Below, one piece after another: positions 59,469 through 64,000 of a stretch of 64,000 bases of DNA. The position numbers and the translations under genes were made by a program. The DNA lies in assembly GCA_963761755.1 (NCBI GenBank), contig CAVXIC010000006.1, positions 558,001 through 622,000 of the forward strand, given 5' to 3'. The stretch is from CAJXVA01 sp963761755 (GTDB lineage Bacteria > Myxococcota_A > Polyangia > Nannocystales > Nannocystaceae). Positions within the stretch are counted from its first letter, which is position 1. Every line of letters begins with the position of its first letter. The notes below the pieces were generated by a model. That model did not search any database. It saw nothing but the letters and a program-made list of their open reading frames with translations, and was not told the origin of the DNA.

Positions 59469-60686
59469 ATGCTGAGCTTGACGGTCTCAACGTGGCTGGT
59501 GTGCATGACGGCTCTGGCTCCCGGTGAGGGCCAGCCACCCACCACCGATGACCCGACCGGCGAATCCGCGGCCCCTGAGGCGAACACGAACGCGGAGGTC
59601 GGTGAGCCCGCAGTGGCCGAAGAGGATCTGCCCGCCGAGCCAGAGCCGGCGCTCGAACCGGAGCCCGAGCCCGAACCGGAGTCCGAGCCCGAACCGGAGC
59701 CCGAGCCCGAGCCCGAGCCCACGTCCGCGCCCGAGCCCGTGACCACGCTCGCGCCCGAGCCCATCTCGGGTGCGATGGATGCCCTCGAGCCCACCGAGCT
59801 GCCGCCGCTGGGACCCAAGCATCGCCTCGTCTACAAGAACCTGTTCGCCGCCCGCTACAACCCGCTGGGGCTCGTCAACGACAACGCCATGGGATGGGCG
59901 ATGCGTCTGTACGACAAGCGCGGCGCGCTGTGGGAGCCGGCATACGTGGGCGTCAAGATGCACACGTACGTCTCCCCGGCGTACTCGCGGATCGGCCCGC
60001 AGCTCGAGTTCTCGCCGCTGGCCATCTTGAACCTGTCCGCAACCTACGACTTCACCGGCTACTACGGCACGTTCAACCAGATGCAGTCGTTCCCCTCACC
60101 GGCGGCCGACTACTCCGACACCCAGCTCGAGCTCAACGATGAGCAAGGCGCCTCGTATGCCACCTACGGCAGCCTGCTGACGCTCTCGGCGCTGCTTCAG
60201 GCCAAAGCGGGTCCCATCGCGGTGCGGGACAACCTCAAGGCGTACTACAACGACTTCAAGCTTCGTGACGGCGGGCGCGTCTACTACGACCAGATGCTCG
60301 ACATCATGGTGCCCGACCGCGGCTGGGCGCTGACCAACGACCTCGACGTCCTGGTGCTCTTCGACAACGGCCTCAAGCTCGGCGCGCGCTACACGGTGAC
60401 GCAGGCCTTCTATCAGAAGAAGCACTTCCAGCCGGGCGAGCCGCAGACGGAGCCCAATGGACCCACGCACCGGATCGGACCGGCGGTGCTCTATACGTTC
60501 TGGGACAAGCCCGAGCGTCGCTTCAACAAGCCGACCTTGATCCTGCTCAGCCAGTGGTGGGCGCGCCACCGCTACCGAACGGGGGCGGACGTCAGCGGCG
60601 CGGTCCCCTATCTGGTGCTGGGCTTCTTGTTCGAGGGCGACCTGCTGCCCGACCCCAGAACGATCTACGGCAAGAAGAAGAAATGA
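59469..60686 (+). CDS. Outer-membrane-like protein with EP-repeat linker
   Basis: The 405-aa product has a signal (MLSLTVSTWLVCMTALAPGE), a Glu/Pro repeat linker (about 45-90, EPEPEPEPESEPEPEPEPEP), and a beta-rich C-terminal domain: HRLVYKNLFAARYNPLGLVN, LEFSPLAILNLSATYDFTGY, and VPYLVLGFLFEGDLLPDPRT. The alternating aromatic strands suggest a beta barrel. The linker may span the peptidoglycan as in TonB-type EP repeats. It ends with basic residues IYGKKKK, which is unusual for a barrel. Its stop overlaps the ATG of the zinc-ribbon/histone-fold gene. Confidence 0.78.
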   Translation: MLSLTVSTWLVCMTALAPGEGQPPTTDDPTGESAAPEANTNAEVGEPAVAEEDLPAEPEPALEPEPEPEPESEPEPEPEPEPEPTSAPEPVTTLAPEPISGAMDALEPTELPPLGPKHRLVYKNLFAARYNPLGLVNDNAMGWAMRLYDKRGALWEPAYVGVKMHTYVSPAYSRIGPQLEFSPLAILNLSATYDFTGYYGTFNQMQSFPSPAADYSDTQLELNDEQGASYATYGSLLTLSALLQAKAGPIAVRDNLKAYYNDFKLRDGGRVYYDQMLDIMVPDRGWALTNDLDVLVLFDNGLKLGARYTVTQAFYQKKHFQPGEPQTEPNGPTHRIGPAVLYTFWDKPERRFNKPTLILLSQWWARHRYRTGADVSGAVPYLVLGFLFEGDLLPDPRTIYGKKKK

Positions 60687-61207
60687 TGACGATGGCTACG
60701 TGGAAGCGCTGCAGTACCTGCAAGAAGGACATCGCCTTCGAGGCGACCTACTACCTGTGCAACGTCTCGACCTGTCGCCGCAAGCGGACCGGTCTGGTGT
60801 TCTGCTCGGTCGACTGCTGGGAGGCGCACGTGCCGTTGATGCGTCATCGGGAGGCCTGGGCCGAGGAGGAAACGGCACCCACGCAGGCGCAGTGGGCCAA
60901 GGAGCAGGAGGAGGGCGACGCGCCGAAGCGACGCATCGTCGAGGCGAGCTCGGACGACACGAGCAGCCGCCGGCGCGTCGTGGGAGCCAAGCGGCCCACC
61001 GTGCCCGAGGGTCCGCGGGACGTCCTGGTCGTGGCCAGCCGGCTCAAGCACTTCGTCCGCGAAGTGTGGGGCATGAACACCTCTGACGGCGTGCTCGATC
61101 CGCTCTCGGAGGAGCTGCGTCGCCTGTGCATGAAGGCCGTCGAGAAGGCCAAGGAAGAGGGCCGCAAGACCCTGCTCGATCGCGACTTCGAGTTCCTCGG
61201 GTCCTGA
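60683..61207 (+). CDS. Zinc-finger protein with C-terminal histone-fold-like domain
   Basis: The 174-aa product has two parts. Residues 7-55 hold paired Cys/His sites: RCSTCKKDI (C10, C13), LCNVSTCRRK (C26, C31), FCSVDCWEAH (C41, C45, H49), a treble-clef or MYND-like zinc module. Residues about 112-172 resemble a single histone fold: VVASRLKHFVREVWGMNTSD, then DPLSEELRRLCMKAVEKA and EEGRKTLLDRDFEF, the last matching the archaeal-histone C-terminal pattern A..A...GRKTV...D. The middle is a charged linker. It is probably a nucleoid-binding protein. The ATG (60683) overlaps the stop of the previous gene, and two more in-frame ATGs follow within four codons. Confidence 0.85.
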   Translation: MMTMATWKRCSTCKKDIAFEATYYLCNVSTCRRKRTGLVFCSVDCWEAHVPLMRHREAWAEEETAPTQAQWAKEQEEGDAPKRRIVEASSDDTSSRRRVVGAKRPTVPEGPRDVLVVASRLKHFVREVWGMNTSDGVLDPLSEELRRLCMKAVEKAKEEGRKTLLDRDFEFLGS

Positions 61208-61215
61208 GCCCGGCC

Positions 61216-62367
61216 CTACGCGCTGACCTCGACGTGGAACCACCACCACGTCACGCCCTGCCGACCATCACGCAGCACGTAGAATAGCGTGGCGCGCCCG
61301 CCGGGCGGGACATCCCCCTCGTCGTCTTGCTCCCCGCGCTCGAGCGTCCAGCTGTTGAGCGAGAGCGGATCGTCGCTGCTGCTGCTGAGCAGCGTGCCCC
61401 AGCTGACGTACCAGAGCCCGTCGTAGGTCTCTCGCTCGTCGACGAAGCCGCTCTCGGTCGGGATCGGGAACGTCTGCAGATCGCCCTGCGGCGCCATCGT
61501 CTCGAGGTCGAGCTGGTTGCCGGCGGTGACCTGCACGACTTCGCCGCGTCGTGGCTGATGGACCGCGACCTCGGTGCCGCCTGGGTCGAGTTCGCGAACG
61601 ACGAAGCTCTCGATGCGCGGATGGGTGTCGGCCTCGGGCAGCGGATCGGGGAGGTCGCCGACGCCCTCGATGTCGGGGATGCCCAGCTGCGAGGCCAGGT
61701 CGATCAAGACGGGATCGGGCCCGATCGCGACGCGTTGCGCGATGAACAGACAGCTCTCGTCCGCGCCCGTGCCTCCGGCGAGCAGCTGCTCGTAGCAGCG
61801 ATCGCTGCTGCCGCTTCCGGGCCGATGTCCGACCATCGTCACCTCGACGTCGCCTCCGATGAGGTAGGAGAAGTCGAAGGCGACGGTGAACTCCGGCTGC
61901 GCGAGGGTTCCGGTGACGATCTCGCAGGGGCTGGGGAAGGTGGGCAGCTCGCCGCTGTCGGGGTCGATGGCCGAGAAGTCGATCATCGGACACGCGGGGA
62001 CCTCGGAGGGCTGCAGCGGGGCGGCGTTGGCCAAGCAGCTGCCGATACCCTCGATGGGCGCGAGGTTGCAGGCCAGCCATCGTGGCTCCAACTCGTCGGC
62101 GATGCGCTGCAGCTCCAGCGGCCCCTGCGGCTCCACGATGAACGGCACGATGCGCACCGTCTCGAAGGGCAGGGCTTCGGCGCGGACGGGGGCGTCCTCT
62201 CCGGCGGCGGGATCGTCGACCTCGACGCGCATCGCCAGCGGGCGGAGTCCAGCGATGCGTTCCTCCAGCGGCAGGCTCATGCCGCAGCCAGCACCGGTGA
62301 CGAGCGCCCCGAGGAGGAGAGCTGCCACGGCGGCAGGAGCGGCGGAGTTGGACTGGACGCGTCGCAT
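61216..62367 (-). CDS. Lipoprotein coupled to a TonB-dependent receptor
   Basis: The 383-aa product starts MRRVQSNSAAPAAVAALLLG with lipobox TGAGC (C28) and a beta-rich body (LRPLAMRVEVDDPAAGEDAP, GELPTFPSPCEIVTGTLAQ, GRATLFYVLRDGRQGVTWWW, ending VEVSA). Four or more Cys residues. It overlaps the receptor stop by one base (TGATG), so it is translated with it. Such lipoproteins are often surface partners or auxiliary subunits of TonB receptors; the ligand is unknown. Confidence 0.82.
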   Translation of the reverse strand: MRRVQSNSAAPAAVAALLLGALVTGAGCGMSLPLEERIAGLRPLAMRVEVDDPAAGEDAPVRAEALPFETVRIVPFIVEPQGPLELQRIADELEPRWLACNLAPIEGIGSCLANAAPLQPSEVPACPMIDFSAIDPDSGELPTFPSPCEIVTGTLAQPEFTVAFDFSYLIGGDVEVTMVGHRPGSGSSDRCYEQLLAGGTGADESCLFIAQRVAIGPDPVLIDLASQLGIPDIEGVGDLPDPLPEADTHPRIESFVVRELDPGGTEVAVHQPRRGEVVQVTAGNQLDLETMAPQGDLQTFPIPTESGFVDERETYDGLWYVSWGTLLSSSSDDPLSLNSWTLERGEQDDEGDVPPGGRATLFYVLRDGRQGVTWWWFHVEVSA

Positions 62368-64000
62368 CAGAACTCGATCTTGGTGCCGAGGGAGGGGATG
62401 ATCGGGAGGCTGGCGATCTGCGAGCGCTGGTTGAAGTCGAAGGAGTAGTTCCAGAACTCGGTGTTCTGGGCGTTGTAGACGTTCTGAACGTCCAGGTAGA
62501 GGGTGAGGCTGGCGAGCTTCCAGATCCAGGCCTTGTCGACCCGAATGTCGAGCTGATGGAAGGTGGGGTAGCGCTCGGAGTTGCTCGCGCCGTTGATGGG
62601 GATGTAGAAGCCGCCCGAGGCGTCGTACTGGCTGCCGACCACCGGGGTGTTGGGGTTGCCCGACACGACGCGGAAGCGGGCGCCGACCGTCCAGTTCTTG
62701 GGCAGCTTGTACGAGCCGATCAGCGTCAGGATGTGCGTCTGGTCGAAGTCGAAGACCCGGAAGTCGTCGTCGGCGGAGTCCCGGCGCTCGCTGCGGCTGA
62801 GCGTGTAGGCGATCCAGCCAAAGACATTGCCGGTGAGCTGCTTGCGGGCGAGGATCTCCAGCCCGTAGACCCGGCCGACCCGCGCGTTGGAGAAGTTCTC
62901 CGGTCCGATCGAACCGTCGGGTCGCTGCACGGTTTCGGGCGACTGCGCGACGTTGTCCCACAGATAGTTGTAGAAGACGGTCCCGTCGACTTCGATGCCG
63001 TAGTCGAACTGCTGGGTGACGCCCAGGCTGTTCTGGACCGCGCGCTCGGGGCCGATGCGAGGGTTGCCGAACTGGGCGCTCGCCTCGACCGGTTGGGGTG
63101 CCTGCGAGTAGATGCCCGTGCCGCCCTTGAGCGTGGTCCGGTCGGCAACCTGCCAGCCGAAGCGCAGGCGGGGGTCGAAGGTCGCGGTGTAGAAGGGGTC
63201 GCCGTACACCGCGACGCGGACCCCGGGGTAGAAGGTGAAGTCGTCGCTGATGCCGATCTCGCCGGTCGTGTACAGGGCCGGGATGGCGGTGTAGCCGTCG
63301 ATCTCGACGTCGAACCGCCCCGTCGTGGAGCCACCGTTGCTGTCGGGCAGGGGAGGCGCTTTGACGGCGACCGTGAACAGGTAGGACTGGAACTCGGTCC
63401 CGAAGGTGATCGCGTGGCGCTTGCTCAGCTGTGCCCGGGCCTCGGCGCGCCCGTTGAAGTTGTGGGTGCGCAGGTCGAACGAGAGCAGGTCACTGATGCC
63501 CAGCTCGAAGAAGTCGTAGCGGTACGACGGGGTGACCAGGAACGACCAGGGGCCCTTCGACTTGGTGTAGGCGATGTCGGCCCGGTGAAAGTACTGGGCC
63601 GTCTCGAAGCGGTTGCGCTCGTCGGGCTCGACGTCGTTGGGACTCGAGGCGACGATCTTGGTGCGGTCGTCGGACCCGAAGCCGCGCACGCTGAGGTTGC
63701 CTCCGGCGAGCGGATAGTCGAACAGGACCTGGTAGTCGTAGTAGCGAGGGGCGACGGTGAGATCGAGTCCGGCGTCGTCGGGCAGGAACACCGGCAGCAG
63801 GAAGTCGATGTAGCTACGTCTTCCCGAGACCGCGAACGAGCCCTTGCCGACCGGGCCCTCGAAGAGGATGCCGGTGTCGAAGACGTCCGAGTCGATGTAG
63901 CCGTGGTAGCCGTCCCGCCGACCCTTGCGGGGCGTGACGTCGATGATGCCGCCGATCGCGTCGCCGTAGCGCGAGTCGTAGTTGCCCGGAATGAAGTCGA
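62367..64000 (-). CDS. TonB-dependent receptor, N-terminus cut by window edge
   Basis: The minus frame is open from its stop at 62367 to the right edge. It includes part of the plug domain (GNYDSRYGDAIGGIIDVTPR, RRSYIDFLLPV) and most of the beta barrel (DLTVAPRYYDYQVLFDYP, FGWQVADRTTLKGGTGIYSQ, GRVYGLEILARKQLTGNVFG, FDFDQTHILTLIGSYKLPK, ASLTLYLDVQNVYNAQNTEF), ending LGTKIEF, a typical C-terminal barrel strand. It imports a ligand across the outer membrane using TonB. The missing N-terminus prevents assignment of substrate. It leads the lipoprotein gene in one operon. Confidence 0.92.
   Translation of the reverse strand, partial: DFIPGNYDSRYGDAIGGIIDVTPRKGRRDGYHGYIDSDVFDTGILFEGPVGKGSFAVSGRRSYIDFLLPVFLPDDAGLDLTVAPRYYDYQVLFDYPLAGGNLSVRGFGSDDRTKIVASSPNDVEPDERNRFETAQYFHRADIAYTKSKGPWSFLVTPSYRYDFFELGISDLLSFDLRTHNFNGRAEARAQLSKRHAITFGTEFQSYLFTVAVKAPPLPDSNGGSTTGRFDVEIDGYTAIPALYTTGEIGISDDFTFYPGVRVAVYGDPFYTATFDPRLRFGWQVADRTTLKGGTGIYSQAPQPVEASAQFGNPRIGPERAVQNSLGVTQQFDYGIEVDGTVFYNYLWDNVAQSPETVQRPDGSIGPENFSNARVGRVYGLEILARKQLTGNVFGWIAYTLSRSERRDSADDDFRVFDFDQTHILTLIGSYKLPKNWTVGARFRVVSGNPNTPVVGSQYDASGGFYIPINGASNSERYPTFHQLDIRVDKAWIWKLASLTLYLDVQNVYNAQNTEFWNYSFDFNQRSQIASLPIIPSLGTKIEF

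Overview
The window is high-GC DNA from a deltaproteobacterium-like predator or scavenger, most probably a myxobacterium (Myxococcota) and, by style, the Nannocystis/Plesiocystis/Enhygromyxa side of that group. The signs are many secreted lipoproteins with long Gly/Ser/Thr/Asp linkers behind the lipobox, von Willebrand A (VWA) lipoproteins, choice-of-anchor L, PPC-like and Cys-rich repeats, a MYXO-CTERM tail, Ser/Thr kinase-TPR signalling, and KPAAAK-type basic tails. No rRNA, tRNA or CRISPR array was seen. The taxonomic call is inference.

Layout. 1-20.6 kb: PASTA protein (partial), clpB, thioredoxin-TPR lipoprotein, VWA and choice-of-anchor L lipoproteins, a DUF2461 protein with a histone H1-like tail, a PPC/P-domain lipoprotein, nhaC, adenosine deaminase, an EVE protein, a radical-SAM activase coupled to a six-TM protein, and an S9 peptidase. 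20.6-27.15 kb: a wrecked tract with IS3 and IS66 transposase remnants, a frameshifted FG-GAP-like secreted protein, and an almost pure A+T island (23085-23500) that contrasts sharply with its surroundings. It is either an old mobile-element graveyard or a poorly sequenced join. 27.15-39.7 kb: lipoprotein, pseudouridine synthase, an ECF sigma factor operon ending in a frameshifted lipoprotein, a Ser/Thr kinase, an Smr protein, a TetR-HIT-half MFS transporter operon, and a membrane protein resembling a decayed cytidylyltransferase/CDP-alcohol transferase fusion.

39.8-54.8 kb: lon with a good promoter and UUCG-loop terminator, a lipoprotein, then a tightly overlapping four-gene operon (44314-48474) of N-formylglutamate amidohydrolase-like, C39-like peptidase, RLAN/RimK-like ATP-grasp and GCS2 glutamate-cysteine ligase-like proteins. 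This is the best candidate for an uncharacterised biosynthetic or peptide-tagging system. It is followed by an endonuclease I-like lipoprotein whose catalytic His appears lost, a TPR-like membrane protein, a POT peptide transporter and two coupled ArsA/GET3-type ATPases.

54.8-64 kb: a MYXO-CTERM metalloprotease-like protein with an altered zinc motif, lipoproteins including a VWA protein, an outer-membrane-like protein overlapping a zinc-ribbon/histone-fold protein (60683-61207), a lipoprotein and a TonB-dependent receptor running off the end. Together the genes describe envelope-centred biology: protein quality control (ClpB, Lon), surface lipoproteins and nutrient uptake, with two proteins carrying chromatin-like modules.
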